Assembly: GCA_021325135.1 (NCBI GenBank)
Contig: JAJPHT010000008.1
Location: 1 to 53,000 of the forward strand
DNA: 53,000 nt
Direction of reading: 5' to 3'
Source of the DNA: Pseudomonadota bacterium
GTDB lineage: Archaea > Thermoplasmatota > SW-10-69-26 > JACQPN01 > JAJPHT01
The notes below the pieces were generated by a model. That model saw only the letters and a list, made by a program, of their open reading frames with translations, was not told the DNA's origin and did no database searches. The position numbers and the translations under genes are program-made. Positions 41,901 to 48,531 of this stretch are shown in pieces (the first letter of the stretch is position 1; the number at the start of each line of letters is the position of its first letter).

Positions 41901-44900
41901 CGGGGCCGCGGGGGAAGCCGGCGGGGTACGAGGTCGCGCTGTGCGGGTCGGTGCCGAAGGCGGTCTCGATGAAGTCGGGGAAGGTGTCGCCGTCGGAGTC
42001 CTGCGCGATGGACTCGACGCGGTCGGCCTGCGCGTTGGCGTAGTCCTGCACGCCGGAGACGCCGCGGGTGAGGTCGGGGCCGGCGGTCTGCCCCTCCTCG
42101 TCGACGCCCAGGCCCACGTTGAGCGTGGAGGGGCCGTCGAGCCAGGCGTGGTCGTCGTCGCGCGCGGCCAGCGTGCCGATGTCGCCGCCGGGGAGCACGT
42201 GGAGGCCCGAGACGGGCGCGCCCACGGCGTCGTGGCGGTTGGTGTAGTGGTCGTTGCCGCCCAGGTCCACGAGCACGCCGCCCGCGCCGTAGCCCTGGCC
42301 CGCGAGGGAGACGTAGCGGTCGTCGCCGCGGCCGTCGAGGAGGACGCCCGTGCCGAGGTTGAACGACTCGGCGGAGGCGCCCTGCGTGTAGTTGGTGCCC
42401 TGATATCGATCGTCGCCGCCCAGGTCCGCGACCATGCCCAGGCCGAAGCGGCCGAAGCCCTGCGAGTGGGAGGCCGACTGGTAGACGTCCGCGCCGCCGG
42501 GGTCCGCGCTCACGAGCACGGCGACGCCGCCGAAGAGGGCGCTGCCCTGCGTGGGGATGCCGCCCTCGTTGCCCAGGATGCCGGCCTCGCGGTCCAGCGT
42601 GCCGTAGAGCGAGGAGGGGTCGTCGTAGGAGTTGGAGCCGCCCGCGTCCAGGTGGAGCGCGACGGGGAGGATGCCGCCGGGGGCCGTGGCCGCCACGGGG
42701 CGCTGGTACTCGTCGCTGCCGCCCAGGTCGAGGAAGACGACGGCGCTGCCGTCGCGGGGGACCTCCACGGGCTTCAGGGTGCCGGGCACGCAGTTGCCGA
42801 ACTCGGGCTGCGGGCTCTGCTGGCACTGGAACTGCATCCACGTCTCGGCGGGGATGACCGAGCTGGCGGTGCCGCTGATCACGAGAAGCTCGTCGTTGAC
42901 CTCCTGCGAGCCGCCGTCGAAGGCGCAGCGGTGCCCATCGCAGCGGTCGGGGCCGCCGGCCTGGAGCGAGTTGGCCAGCGTGAGGCGCAGCAGGATGTCG
43001 TGCGCGCAGTCGGTGGAGACGCCCGCGGCCTCGAAGCCGCCGCTGACGCCCGTGAGGTCGACGCAGCCATCGTCGCTGACGTCCTGCGCGGCGGCCGCGC
43101 CCACGGGCAGCAGGCCCAGGAGGCGGTCCCACAGCGTGGGGGCGCGGGTGATATCAGAGGACTGCGCGGAGTAGCCGCCGCCCTGGAGGACCTGGCGCGC
43201 CTGCATGGTGGCGAGGACGCCCACGACCTCGGCGTTGGCCAGGTCGGTCCGGTTGACCTTCTCGGAGAGCGTGGCGGCGCGCGCCATGAGGGCGAGGTCC
43301 GCCTGCGTGGGGCTCGCCTTGGCGAAGAGCGCGTCGAGGCCGAGGGTCTGCGTGAGGAGCCACTGCTGGTCCTCCGGGGTCAGGGCGCTGAAGGCGAGGC
43401 GGTCGAGGCGCGCGGACTCCGCGGCGCCGGACATCATGATCGCGGCCGCGGAGCGCGCGGCGGGGGAGAGGTGGTCGGCCGCCTGAGAGACGGCGGCGAG
43501 GGTGGACGCGTTGGGGGGCGCGCCCGCCTGGGAGGCGAGGGCCGCGTAGGCGTCGACGAACGAGCGCGCGGGGACGCTGGGCTCGACGTAGCCCGCGCCG
43601 CGCAGCACGCCCATGGCGCGCGCGAGGTCGGCGGGGTCGCCGCGGGCGGAGAGCACGAGGGCGGCGTGCTGGAGCGCGTAGCCGGCGCGGGTCTCGGGGT
43701 CCCACTGGCCCACGCGCAGCGCGCTGGGCGCGTCGCGCCAGTAGAGGTTGTACTTCTCCAGCGTGGGCAGCGCGTAGGCGCTGGCCATGAGGACGTTCAC
43801 CAGGGCGTCCATGCGGCCCTGGGGGGTGTAGAATTGCGGGTTGGCGGCGTCGATGGCCTTCGCCTCGGCGACGAGGGTGGTGGCCAGCGCGGCCTGGAGG
43901 TCCGCGGGGAGCGCGTCCGCGCGGTCGAGGGCGACCTGGAGCGCCTGCGGGTCGGGGACCATGCTGGAGGACTTCAGGAGCGCCTGGAGCGCGTCGGGGA
44001 AGGACGCGACGGGGGCGGCCTCCTGGGGGTCGGGAAGACGCGCCGCGGCGGCGACGACGCGGGCGGCGAAGCGCACCTTGTCGGCGTCGCCCATGCTGCC
44101 GCTGCCCTGCGCGAGGAGGCGGAGAAGCTGCGCGGTGGTGGGGTCGTTGGCCAGGGCGGGGACGCCGTCCAGGGCGTGCTTCGCCTCGTAGCTGCCCAGG
44201 CTCCCGCGGGTGGCCTCGACGGCCTCCAGCACCAGGAGAGAGGCCTCGACGCTGCTCTTCATGTCCACGAGGCCCGCGAGGCGGCGAAGCTCCCGCGTCT
44301 GCGCGGTGTCGACGCCCTGGGCGAGCTGCTGGGCAAGCTCGGGGTGCGCGTAGACCCAGGCGACCTCCTGGGGGGAGAGCTTGGAGAGCGCGGCCTGCTG
44401 GAGGAGGCTGGCCTGCGCGGCCGAGAGGACCACCAGGGCGAGGTCGCGCTGGAGCCCCTGGGGGAGGGCGTCCGCGCGGGCGAGCTGCGCGGCGAGGTCG
44501 TCGGGGCTCACCTGGGAGCCGGTCGCCGCGACCCACGCCAGGAGGGCGGGGCGCAGGGGGTTCGTCGCCGGGAGCTTGTCCGAGGGGAGGGGCGGGAGCG
44601 AGACGTCGTAGCCCATCTGGCGGGCCGCGCCCACGACCTCGTCCAGGAGGGGGCTTCCGGTGCTGGCGGCCGTGCGGGGGGCGAAGAGCGAGGTGTCCTG
44701 GGCGCCGGGAAGGGAGGAGGAGCCTTCCGCGGGGCCCTGGACGGGGGAGGAGGTGGAGCCGTCCGACCCCGAGGGGCCGAAGGGCAGGGGGCCGACGGGC
44801 GAGGTGCGCGAGGCGTCCTCCTTGGACGTGCCCGCGGCGCCCGCCGGTCCCTCGTTCGCCAGGTAAACGGCGAGGGGGAACGCGGACGCCAGCGTGATCA

Positions 44901-44946
44901 GAACAAGAGTCCCAGCTAGGACCTTCAGCGCAGTCGCTCGCTTCAA
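32923..44946 (-). CDS. Giant repeat surface protein, 4007 aa, first gene of the operon
   Basis: A signal-anchor is at about 7-30 (LKVLAGTLVLITLASAFPLAV), followed by a Ser/Gly/Pro linker to about 95. A mostly alpha-helical, Ala/Leu-rich region of unknown family fills about 100-600. From about 742 to 2090 there are about 20 copies of a motif LVDLGGxDxY followed by SQG/TQG, interrupted by a CBM9/DOMON-like domain at about 1685-1860 (NLYVAVDG, DSLTIDIN). Further on are an FlgD-like Ig domain (about 2770-2885), FN3-like domains (about 3270-3355 and 3760-3860), a beta domain at about 3862-3952 and a final TM (about 3982-4000) with the tail RRKKEGSK. The start is TTG at 44946 with GAGGAGG seven bases upstream. 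The codons of the tail also form the Shine-Dalgarno of the next gene. It is probably an adhesin or a cell-envelope fibre; ligand unknown. Confidence 0.87.
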   Translation of the reverse strand: MKRATALKVLAGTLVLITLASAFPLAVYLANEGPAGAAGTSKEDASRTSPVGPLPFGPSGSDGSTSSPVQGPAEGSSSLPGAQDTSLFAPRTAASTGSPLLDEVVGAARQMGYDVSLPPLPSDKLPATNPLRPALLAWVAATGSQVSPDDLAAQLARADALPQGLQRDLALVVLSAAQASLLQQAALSKLSPQEVAWVYAHPELAQQLAQGVDTAQTRELRRLAGLVDMKSSVEASLLVLEAVEATRGSLGSYEAKHALDGVPALANDPTTAQLLRLLAQGSGSMGDADKVRFAARVVAAAARLPDPQEAAPVASFPDALQALLKSSSMVPDPQALQVALDRADALPADLQAALATTLVAEAKAIDAANPQFYTPQGRMDALVNVLMASAYALPTLEKYNLYWRDAPSALRVGQWDPETRAGYALQHAALVLSARGDPADLARAMGVLRGAGYVEPSVPARSFVDAYAALASQAGAPPNASTLAAVSQAADHLSPAARSAAAIMMSGAAESARLDRLAFSALTPEDQQWLLTQTLGLDALFAKASPTQADLALMARAATLSEKVNRTDLANAEVVGVLATMQARQVLQGGGYSAQSSDITRAPTLWDRLLGLLPVGAAAAQDVSDDGCVDLTGVSGGFEAAGVSTDCAHDILLRLTLANSLQAGGPDRCDGHRCAFDGGSQEVNDELLVISGTASSVIPAETWMQFQCQQSPQPEFGNCVPGTLKPVEVPRDGSAVVFLDLGGSDEYQRPVAATAPGGILPVALHLDAGGSNSYDDPSSLYGTLDREAGILGNEGGIPTQGSALFGGVAVLVSADPGGADVYQSASHSQGFGRFGLGMVADLGGDDRYQGTNYTQGASAESFNLGTGVLLDGRGDDRYVSLAGQGYGAGGVLVDLGGNDHYTNRHDAVGAPVSGLHVLPGGDIGTLAARDDDHAWLDGPSTLNVGLGVDEEGQTAGPDLTRGVSGVQDYANAQADRVESIAQDSDGDTFPDFIETAFGTDPHSATSYPAGFPRGPALNLPLEGNAVNGNGGPLSDDAPQGTPKGSDKIIDLRLPINDLGSVSGACLGTVHLNTSIVDDSGPRVVGGSSSTGLPSQANLDGANCVGSSATFGPNATGSGTASTPPAGTSPGSSDAYAFRLPAGILAVGDSVATNYSVDYLVAIDLGGNDRFFGVAGGATPIVTAPGDDATDKSSPVSLRQSFLAPTLTLNVDPAMTIPTGTVQDPQAGDCGCDSYNTPSVSYTQGSMYGVLVDTAGSDVYRAGDVSQGAVGGVLLDLAGAFDRYTAGNLSQGASLAGYGTGLNGATGLPNGDGRLPGKDSADRRAVPGLLFDLGSDPGLNVFTAGSNSQGFARGFPLASANGSDLPSGCDMLSTSNFAGGCQQGPDAVGVLLAGDASTSDFYTATGIDAQGVGGGRAVGALVDLGGNDAYKAGGVVSQGAPLGEAFNPSAAANTGSGRAAEPGVGLLVDAGGFDSYSAFDPVLRAYQQRADREDRLTVQRADSPLQNGDSGIHLYADVGVHLDTDAKDPNALLAAVSGSDSPAGTDPNGMLLDFPAARLAIGGLGDTTYNATDYALIVDLGGKNSYQNTGGGFVGEVLASGAPPASPLAACSALSCTRPTLTLYPVSLLFDAGSGASTHSADRSLAQGAGFFSVGVLVDAGGADAYGVGRTLTDSYGSPWLPRAPLVDANLNYGNESEWNVTLNLSSASVAAPLVLPFTSLQDARQQAPFRVAFGNDERNLYVAVDGPTRSSMGLSDPATYAGANGDSLTIDINAGATLRPYDAALGRTSLERIVLGFNPDGTCNVVRSAAQANGAWVSNDPNDAVKGRANCRVVDGRFFAELQRPLRRGLQADSLAFGFTYDSQGFHYCDPLDPTTPSCTDAQYLDRDVAVRMSYHEAATQSDFVYPAGTTDQESAFSATGAAPDGDPSPEMAQWATIQLAQLGQNASAPLAAHVPELTQAASVAGVGILANLGSAGSDGVMTSGARSQSFADYGGLSLLVDNGGSDTYQAGDASQGAASHNGVAVFLESDGDDRYLTPGGFADDGYVPAHANATATFLDLAGNDLYTIATRTFCPGAVACAVLPSDPNSPAPPPHNGVAWASGSEPSSSQGGIGVDHDVTDNLVRDRLAGLLSTSLLGGDGRTTLTITRWDPLAGALDPLKGCADDAPLVPTRDYTATLHAPVLNGTVCLRAHVDLTRNGLPAQAAPGASAAKNDLFVDGVDFLVDGVPVASKLASGARQVEDVVLPFDTTQLRDGIVDLRARAAISLSLSEGGEKASSIAFYDIPPTGAGVVDHGHATSVVSNRPVVDLDVAPRFQGAADGILTPLGAAPGEERLVANYSVSHDADEERLAALMGWRPSGANATIPCVPDPAVDRLCSLLPFYLPSSSGTPTLTTTPSRSAAGGYVTESSGEDKKYSAQTSRLAGDMTIVAKDAFHVHLAQHTGLIPLITDYATHIRIGLVNSTGGDASVGGEKVFLADQTFDTRVDRLADSLPGPAQPFLTPVRDQIASAASLGPGTALAGLARAEACSVTPVCPIYANGASPAPSPGNAVDSQGAGIDNDLAPARAELGTVNQTTYPSLTPTPAFQDFWLDLNDSPALRELGIQPTPDGLGVDIPSGYSLKLEIVESLPNLSVQQTLAGTCVPTANVCGDVEGPFDSAMRQAQAAIATEIAAIPVETLPLSTLPVPGNPLQDQRLDPNDVRVPVVNGIGGEQILDLTDLLDNAILDQKVRQPVENTLGSTFDLGTPISYFVVSESQNGDDTTQSRLDVRVPTEPSTNVTMQVVDASGAVVRTLFAGRPAEGVLPDAASSFVLQSGHVSYYRDAARAPYARFSAGWDGRGDAGQVLPDGVYTLRVVAADKATLPTTATRSVLVDATPPKTVFATRAVVGQPFLNGSAIPLGWIVDERGSGVRSTRILEYTGSGDLRSPANWAAPHASPDKPLAPGQKDFGPDVTSIDVSPTSTPTSYFVAISEDRAGNVEGACTPTDCPHEREAAYAAALKHKLDGGLYAAIREDPGLPKALVAQDEVVGANLLTFLGQDAYFVRAGAPVSFRLCAHDDETPNGRVASVNVNFDYVDPTTLAVLTRSYAASPDASGAPCPSGYDKWAYNGWGSVNGNGTLYPNGVWSASAQVFDQAGNELEVSFQNVVLDGKAPDVQAQPPLYPEGQSAVKPGDTLSLRILAGDAFGVADGIRFDARSLNRTGILDARPARDGSVVYREVTFKVDKPGLVDDSVYPVTATVYDNAGNPATVTFQIPVSFQSFQFNLTAAGAPDVRVVNASYDSLTLAWNTTVPTTGYVRYGTSNATMVDGPRNETLNWSHVVTVSGLSPSTRYLVRAGSATAGGLVNLSDALSAATSSALFLEGVSPAAGSALSGAVPLQFRGGLHGSAGLVRYTLEVQPAPGAPWSFYTVRTEGGADHALTFNSSRYLDGAAYRLRVTAEAGPDPAHVDTASLVLGPFLLDNTPPTVDVVSPLVATREAQPTLKANVADNLAGFGAAPATLAIDGDIVSTNLTASATAAGASLAYALPFPLSPGPHAFDLRVVDKAGNLDEETWTVVVDDAPPVAVVNPASFAPGTAAAKAGGTVTLNLTLTDESGIALAIADTSGLSGQKETKLVRLPGTDLYAGTAPVTLASPAALVSIPIVATDLAGNELHLVAQVPVDNVAPSAGEPTPGREDYTTAQVRVDTSEPVLLVGNATAPGSPAVSAATATLQRSPTLSFAGLLPSRTYSYTLDVVDAAGNAVRVSGTLATKVDAQAPTKVGPLSVVDLLNGTLRLSWPPATDNVAVAFYRVYRSDDAATFRPVAEVQGTTFDDSGLALEKPYTYQVVAVDYGNNEGPVSETLRASATALPRLTAGAATPTLGSATTLFRYVVTYMSPGGVAPTYVHLILDGVPQNMTRVEGGSLASGVQYVYETRLSPERRDAPHTYAFEASDGRYTVSFPDGKAVRGPLVSAEGAAAGPAAGLAAFAQRVPMGGVALVTTAAVAAVGIAALAMRRKKEGSK

Positions 44947-45399
44947 TGCACAGCCTCCTCAGGCTTCGCCGACCTGCGGGTCATGGATTCCCCGCTGCGG
45001 CCGACAGTTCCGCGCCACGGGTTGCCCCCTCTTGAGTTTTGCGACACACCGTTTGACCATCCGGACGGGGAAATCGGGCACGATCGGCAACCGGCTCCGA
45101 CCCCAGGCGAAACGCATTGAACGGGTCGCATCGTGTAGAACCGACGGGACCCCCTGGGCGCCGCGTGGGGACGCACCCCGGTATGTCGTCCGGTCGTCAA
45201 GAGGGGAGCGGGTCGGGGGCAAGGCGCCCTGGGCGCCTCCGGGGTTGGACCCCTCGCTGTCACTCCCGGGAGGGACAAGGGGGGGTGGCCGGACCCGTTC
45301 ACGGTCTCGCGACGCGCAGCCCGAACGCTTATCGCCGCCCTCGCGCCTGGGGGCCCCGAGCAAGGGCAGGGCGGAGGCTGTCCGACCTTTGCTCACGGA
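44947..45399. other. Divergent intergenic region, 453 nt
   Basis: It separates the giant minus-strand operon from the plus-strand secreted-protein gene, so it must hold at least two promoters. On the plus strand a TATA-like GCTTATCG (45327-45334) would place a start near 45358. On the minus strand I see no convincing TATA element, only the Shine-Dalgarno GAGGAGG close to the TTG start. A GGCGCCC-TGGGCGCC inverted repeat lies near 45222-45236. Short open frames here have poor composition and I do not support them as genes. Confidence 0.4.
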
Positions 45400-47115
45400 G
45401 TGTTGAGCTTGAAGAGATGTACGACCGTGGCGGTCGCCCTAGCGACCGCCCTGCTCGCGCCGGGGGCCCTGGCGTGGTACAGCTATGGGAGCGACGAGCC
45501 GGACAATCCGTTCGACTCGTCGGGAGGCTACATGTTCCCGGACCTGCCGGGCGGCGCGAACAACCGCGTCTACTTCAACGTCTTCGACGGGGTCGGCGGA
45601 GGCGTCAGCCCCAACTCGGCGACGCTGGGCAGCCGCGTGGCGGCCCCCTTCGACGGCTTCGAGGCGTTCCTGGGCGTCTGGATCGACTGCAACCGCGACG
45701 GCTACGTGGGCATGGCGGACGGCGCGCTGCGCGAGTACCGCGCCGAGGCCAGCGCCGCGGCCGGCTTCCCGGTGGACGCCACCCTCTGCCCCTCCATCGC
45801 CGACTCGGCCGCCAACGCGGGCACCATCCACAACAGCAACGGCTGGGTCACCGAGATGCTGCCCATCGGCGCCAGCGCCACCACCGGCGGGCCCATCAGC
45901 ACGGACCACCGCACCATCTGGGACCCTCTGGCCAAGGTGTGGGGCGACACCGGCAAGCCCGGCATCCACGAGGTGACGCCCGGAAGCGAGGCGTGCACGA
46001 CGCTCTTCGCCGACCACCAGTCGCGACGCACCGGCGGCATCCTCCAGCACCTGGACTGCCTGGACGGCAACAGGCTCGACGGCGAGCGCCAGACCCTCGT
46101 GGACAACGACCCCACGGGCGGCGCCCTCTCCGCGCTCCCCGTTCCCAGCACGCTCTACGCGGACGGGGCGCCCCTGGACCAGCCCCTGCCGCAGGCCGTC
46201 GCGGGCGAGGACTCCAGCCAGAACAGCTTCGTCTCCGGCGCGCAGGACTGCAGCCAGGACCCGCTGGTGGACACGACGCAGACCACCGAGCCGACACCCC
46301 ACCCCGACCACTGGGGCAAGAGCGGCGTGCGCCCGCCCGGCTCGCCCAGCGTGAACCCCAACGGCAACGTCGCGGGCACGGTGAACGAGACCTACGAGGC
46401 CACGCCGCTGGACGACTGCGACACCAGCGACGACAGCGGGCACGACTACTACGGCAACCTGGAGCGCCCCGGCTCGGACCGCGTGACCAGCTCGGTCTAC
46501 AAGACGTCGGCGGGCTTCGACTTCTCGTTCCGCCCCTGGAACACGCGCCAGGGCACCGCGAAGAACGGCTGCGGCACGGGCGCCACGGGCGCGCCCTGCG
46601 GCGCCCCCGCCGACGCGGGCCTGCCGTGGCTCTACACCTACGCCGGCGTGGGCGACAACATGTGGGACCGCACCGGCGGCACCGGCGGCCCCAACGTGGG
46701 CGGCCCCTCGGTGGACGCCACCAAGGCGAGCCTCGGCCTCGACCCGTTCTTCCCCGGCGACTGGTACACGTTCTACGCCGTCGTGTCGCTCTCGGGCCTC
46801 GCGCTGCCGGGCAGCTCCGCGCAGTACGGCGCCGAGGACTGCACCTCCGGCATCGGCCGCAACGCGCCCGCCGAGCACGGCTGGGCGTGCGACCCCGCCG
46901 AGTGGAACGTCATCGCGGGCACCACCGACCACGTCTCGGACTACGCCCTCCTGGGCAACGTGGGCGACACGTACAACCTGCGCGACGTGGACTGCTACGA
47001 CGAGACGCTCGTCGTGGCCGGCGCCAACCTCGGCGGCACGGGCCTGAACCCCACCGGCCAGGACCTGGGCGGCGGCACGCTCAACGCGCTGGGCGACGGC
47101 GCGCGGTGCGCTTAG
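45400..47115 (+). CDS. Secreted cysteine-containing protein, about 571 aa
   Basis: An extracellular protein of unknown family. A signal peptide is clear (TTVAVALATALLAPGALA-W). The mature part is Gly/Asp/Asn-rich with many cysteines, an EF-like loop DCNRDGYVGMAD near residue 107, and no C-terminal sorting tail or TM, so it is likely released or held by disulphides. The start is uncertain: GTG 45400, TTG 45403 and TTG 45409 are in frame, and GGAG at 45397-45400 is best spaced for TTG 45409. The gene faces away from the giant operon across a shared intergenic region and ends at its own hairpin terminator. I do not recognise a function. Confidence 0.8.
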   Translation: MLSLKRCTTVAVALATALLAPGALAWYSYGSDEPDNPFDSSGGYMFPDLPGGANNRVYFNVFDGVGGGVSPNSATLGSRVAAPFDGFEAFLGVWIDCNRDGYVGMADGALREYRAEASAAAGFPVDATLCPSIADSAANAGTIHNSNGWVTEMLPIGASATTGGPISTDHRTIWDPLAKVWGDTGKPGIHEVTPGSEACTTLFADHQSRRTGGILQHLDCLDGNRLDGERQTLVDNDPTGGALSALPVPSTLYADGAPLDQPLPQAVAGEDSSQNSFVSGAQDCSQDPLVDTTQTTEPTPHPDHWGKSGVRPPGSPSVNPNGNVAGTVNETYEATPLDDCDTSDDSGHDYYGNLERPGSDRVTSSVYKTSAGFDFSFRPWNTRQGTAKNGCGTGATGAPCGAPADAGLPWLYTYAGVGDNMWDRTGGTGGPNVGGPSVDATKASLGLDPFFPGDWYTFYAVVSLSGLALPGSSAQYGAEDCTSGIGRNAPAEHGWACDPAEWNVIAGTTDHVSDYALLGNVGDTYNLRDVDCYDETLVVAGANLGGTGLNPTGQDLGGGTLNALGDGARCA

Positions 47116-47126
47116 CGCGGCTTTTT

Positions 47127-47156
47127 GGGGGCTCGCGCCCCCTGCTATCTTTTTTT
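47127..47156 (+). terminator. Hairpin plus T7 terminator
   Basis: GGGGGC (47127-47132), TCGC loop, GCCCCC (47137-47142), followed after a few bases by seven T residues (47150-47156). A five-T run (47122-47126) also precedes the hairpin. It sits just after the stop of the secreted-protein gene and separates it from the winged-helix gene. Confidence 0.75.
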
Positions 47157-47221
47157 CCTGGCGGAGCCCCGTGGAGAGGCCAGCCGGGGCGGCGCCCCAG
47201 ATCGTTCGATCTTGAACAAAC

Positions 47222-47249
47222 GTTTTAGCCCCGGGGAAAGCATCCCCGG
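47222..47249 (+). promoter_or_regulatory. TATA-like element and possible operator before the wHTH gene
   Basis: GTTTTAG (47222-47228) lies about 31 nt upstream of the ATG at 47258, the spacing expected for a TATA box of a nearly leaderless archaeal mRNA. The inverted repeat CCGGGG (47231-47236) and CCCCGG (47244-47249) lies between it and the start, a placement suited to autorepression. It is inferred from position only. Confidence 0.4.
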
Positions 47250-47257
47250 CATAGGGC

Positions 47258-47971
47258 ATGACGAGCAGCGACTTCGACATCTACCAGACGGAGAGCGGCT
47301 ACACCGCCGTCACCAACGACGTGCGGCGGCAGATCCTCAACGCGCTGGCGAAGAGGGACCGGCAGCTCCCCGAGCTCGTGAAGATCACGAAGAAGGCGAA
47401 GCCCACGCTCTCCAGCGTCCACATGAAGGAGCTTCTCCACCAGAACCTCGTGGAGGAGATCGCGCACCCCACGGACAAGCGCAAGAAGATCTACCGCCTC
47501 CGCGCGCGGCGCATCGGCTCCTCCAACCTGCCCGTGGACCAGCTGCGCAGCGCGGTGAAGCAGTACGTCTCCGCCTCGCCCCTCTCCGCGCGCGTCCCGC
47601 TCGCGGCCGCGCTGGACGCCATCGCGTGCGCGGACGCGCCCCCGGACGCGCTGCGCGCGCAGGCGCGCCGCCTGGGCGCCCTCTCGCAGCAGGGCCTCAG
47701 CGCCGCCTCTGCGCGCGAGGCCGTCACCGGCGTCGCCGCGATCCTGGAGCGCGAAGGGCTCGCGCGCCCGCTGCGCCTCGACCTGGAGCGCGCGCGCCTG
47801 GACGCGGAGATCGGCGCGGCGCTCCCCGCGGAGATCCCCGACGAGCGCCTTGCGCTGGTCCTCGCCGCGCTGGTGGAGGGGCTCCTGGGCCCGCGCGCCA
47901 AGGGCCCCGTGCGCGTCGAGACGACCGGCGAGCGCCGCTTCGCCCTGGACCTGCCCGCCCTGGCGGCGTGA
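47258..47971 (+). CDS. Winged-helix transcriptional regulator with C-terminal helical domain
   Basis: A 237-residue protein. Residues about 10-85 form an ArsR-type winged helix: helix YTAVTNDVRRQILNALAK, recognition helix region KKAKPTLSSVHMKELLHQ, and wing EIAHPTDKRKKIYRL. Residues about 95-237 are an Ala/Leu/Arg-rich domain I do not recognise; such tails often bind a ligand or mediate dimerisation. The ATG at 47258 has a TATA-like element about 31 nt upstream and no Shine-Dalgarno, suggesting leaderless translation. The next gene starts 4 nt after its stop, so the two are probably co-transcribed and the regulator may control the membrane protein. Confidence 0.85.
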   Translation: MTSSDFDIYQTESGYTAVTNDVRRQILNALAKRDRQLPELVKITKKAKPTLSSVHMKELLHQNLVEEIAHPTDKRKKIYRLRARRIGSSNLPVDQLRSAVKQYVSASPLSARVPLAAALDAIACADAPPDALRAQARRLGALSQQGLSAASAREAVTGVAAILEREGLARPLRLDLERARLDAEIGAALPAEIPDERLALVLAALVEGLLGPRAKGPVRVETTGERRFALDLPALAA

Positions 47972-47975
47972 CCCC

Positions 47976-48350
47976 ATGCGCGCGGACCTCCTCTACTGGC
48001 GCGCGAGCGCCGCGGCCCTCGCCCTCGTGGCCGCCGCGGGCTTCCTCCTCGTCGCGGCGCGGCGCCCCTCGGTGGGCGACGGGCTCCTCGTCTTCGACAC
48101 GCCGCACAACGCGCTCCACGCGGCGCTGGCGCTGGTGGCGATCGCGTTCGCGACGGGCCTCCCGCCGGAGCGGGCCTCCCGCGCGTGGGCCGGGTGGTTG
48201 GGCGTCGCCTACCTCGCCCTGGCGGCGCTGGGGTTCCTCAGCGGGAGGCTCTTCGGCCTGGGGCCGCTGCTGGGCATGCACCTGGAGACCAGCGAGGACG
48301 CGCTCCACCTGGCGCTGGGCGCGTGGGGAGCGAAGGTGGGGTTCGGCTAA
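47976..48350 (+). CDS. Small four-TM membrane protein, DUF4383-like
   Basis: A 124-residue membrane protein with four hydrophobic segments (SAAALALVAAAGFLLVAA, HNALHAALALVAIAFATG, WLGVAYLALAALGFLSG, ALHLALGAWGAKVGF). The repeated HNALH and EDALHLALG elements resemble DUF4383-type proteins, where the second helix begins with an N-x-x-H motif; this is a resemblance from memory, not a search. It starts 4 nt after the winged-helix gene. Its stop overlaps by 4 nt the stop of the convergent ribbon-helix-helix gene. Function unknown. Confidence 0.75.
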   Translation: MRADLLYWRASAAALALVAAAGFLLVAARRPSVGDGLLVFDTPHNALHAALALVAIAFATGLPPERASRAWAGWLGVAYLALAALGFLSGRLFGLGPLLGMHLETSEDALHLALGAWGAKVGFG

Positions 48351-48514
48351 CGGCGGGCCTTCTTGGCCTTGCCGCCACCGCCGCGCCCGGCGTACCCCGA
48401 GACGGCGTCCTTGAACCACGCGTTGCGCGTCGTGTAGCCCTCCTTGGTGAGCTTGCGGTCAAGGGCGTCGAGCAGCTTGCCGTCGATGCGGAAAAGGACC
48501 TGCTTCTCGGTCAC
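48347..48514 (-). CDS. Ribbon-helix-helix (CopG/MetJ-type) regulator, 55 aa
   Basis: A small DNA-binding protein. From a GTG start at 48514 the frame reads TEKQVLFRIDGKLLDALDRK and continues LTKEGYTTRNAWFKDAV before a basic Gly/Lys/Arg tail. The strand QVLFRID, helix 1 (GKLLDALDRKLTKEG) and helix 2 (TTRNAWFKDAV) match the RHH fold, which binds DNA as a dimer through the N-terminal beta strand. GTG is the only possible start before an in-frame stop at 48536-48538. AGGGA lies about 6 nt upstream. Three GATATC palindromes surround its TATA box, suggesting autoregulation. It is convergent with the four-TM gene and divergent from tnaA, so tnaA is also a candidate target. Confidence 0.85.
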   Translation of the reverse strand: MTEKQVLFRIDGKLLDALDRKLTKEGYTTRNAWFKDAVSGYAGRGGGGKAKKARR

Positions 48515-48531
48515 GCGAAATCCCTGGCCGC

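Noticed and set aside
44943..45396. Short open frames on both strands in the 44947-45399 intergenic region
   Set aside because: Composition is Arg/Pro/Gly-rich, no ribosome-binding sites or domains, and they overlap each other and the expected promoters.
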